A DNA stretch of 64,000 nt from an uncultured Eubacteriales bacterium (lineage in GTDB: Bacteria > Bacillota > Clostridia > Christensenellales > CAG-138), in contig UQXE01000004.1 of the NCBI GenBank assembly GCA_900544965.1, positions 17,311 to 81,310 on the forward strand, given 5' to 3'. Made by a program: the position numbers and the translations under genes. The notes beneath the pieces were generated by a model that was not told the origin of the DNA, did not search any database, and worked only from the letters and a program-made list of their open reading frames with translations. Shown here in pieces: positions 63,823 to 64,000 of the stretch. Position 1 is the first letter of the stretch. The number at the start of each line of letters is the position of its first letter.

Positions 63823-64000
63823 TTGGCGTTGACAATACAGGAACGCTTAAAAGACCTGCGTGTAGAGCGTGGGCTGACGCTGGGACAGCTTGCGGAGCAG
63901 ACCCACCTCTCCAAGTCTGCGCTGGGCAGCTATGAAGCGGACGATTTCAAGGACATCAGCCACTATGCCCTTATCAAGCTGGCGAAGTTTTACGGCGTGA
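63823..64000 (+). CDS. XRE family HTH regulator, partial (3' end outside window)
   Basis: The first 59 codons are present. TTG at 63823 is the start, with GGGAG about 9 bases upstream. The sequence has an XRE helix-turn-helix (about 8-58): RLKDLRVERGLTLGQLAEQT and the recognition helix LSKSALGSYEAD. It lies downstream of DUF3795 in the same direction. Proteins of this type in such elements control replication or transfer genes; the rest lies beyond the window. Confidence 0.85.
   Translation, partial: MALTIQERLKDLRVERGLTLGQLAEQTHLSKSALGSYEADDFKDISHYALIKLAKFYGV

Larger units (their letters stand above)
61207..64000. mobile_element. Mobilizable element, left part (cut by the window end)
   Basis: From just after tRNA-Leu the sequence changes in character: more GC-rich, different codon preference, and a gene set typical of small mobilizable elements of gut Clostridia (MobV relaxase, cysteine-rich VLP protein, DUF3795, XRE regulator, 59-residue protein). 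The left edge is somewhere between 61160 and 61314. Position behind a tRNA suggests tRNA-linked integration, although no integrase or duplicated tRNA end is visible in the window. Confidence 0.7.

Overview
The window is chromosomal DNA from a low-to-mid GC Bacillota (Firmicutes), most likely class Clostridia. Supporting signs are Gram-positive style ribosome binding sites (AGGAGG) on almost every gene, a FabT/FabK-type fatty acid operon, a THF riboswitch, a dnaG-rpoD pair, sporulation-associated families (YtaF, LonB), an RqcH-type NFACT protein and a dockerin-bearing secreted protein. No rRNA or CRISPR array is visible. Genus cannot be fixed from the sequence alone.

Layout. 1-720: a small DUF4358 lipoprotein. 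890-11324: one tight forward operon for type II fatty acid synthesis and acetyl-CoA carboxylase (fabT-fabH-acpP-fabK-fabD-fabG-fabF-accB-fabZ-accC-accD-accA), ending with an overlapping DegV fatty-acid-binding gene. 11325-17450: reverse-strand membrane genes (CNNM/CorC transporter, THF-riboswitch-controlled folT, ytaF with an unassigned structured leader, a PfoR-like PTS EIIC protein), with a transposase remnant and a broken gene between them. 17698-28537: nitrilase, ArsR-type regulator, a 1302-residue secreted repeat/cohesin/dockerin protein with a recent internal duplication, a lipoprotein, a secreted ComEC-like metallo-beta-lactamase and an SAH/MTA deaminase. 28703-37238: mreC-mreD-pbp2 facing rpoD-dnaG, and a DUF11 protein. 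37239-47485: parE-parC, a tandem-OB ssDNA-binding protein, FAH hydrolase-rqcH, and a DUF1538 membrane protein coupled to a PII-like protein. 47529-57433: reverse block with a 2613-residue cyclic beta-1,2-glucan synthase, DUF5665 and LonB. 57558-59734: blaI-blaR1-like pair with a clear promoter and operator. 59875-61159: decayed transposase, a decayed tRNA-Leu copy and an intact tRNA-Leu(CAA). 61207-64000: left part of a mobilizable element (59-aa protein, MobV relaxase, candidate oriT, cysteine-rich VLP protein, DUF3795 protein, XRE regulator cut by the window end).

How the parts work together. The fab/acc operon supplies malonyl-CoA and the full elongation cycle, with FabT as the likely feedback regulator and DegV as a likely carrier for exogenous fatty acids. 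MreC, MreD and PBP2 form the elongation machinery, RpoD and DnaG the macromolecular synthesis pair, ParE and ParC topoisomerase IV. The least understood pieces are the structured ytaF leader, the DUF1538/PII pair, the M56 receptor with a non-PBP sensor, the glucan synthase next to LonB, and the duplicated secreted protein.
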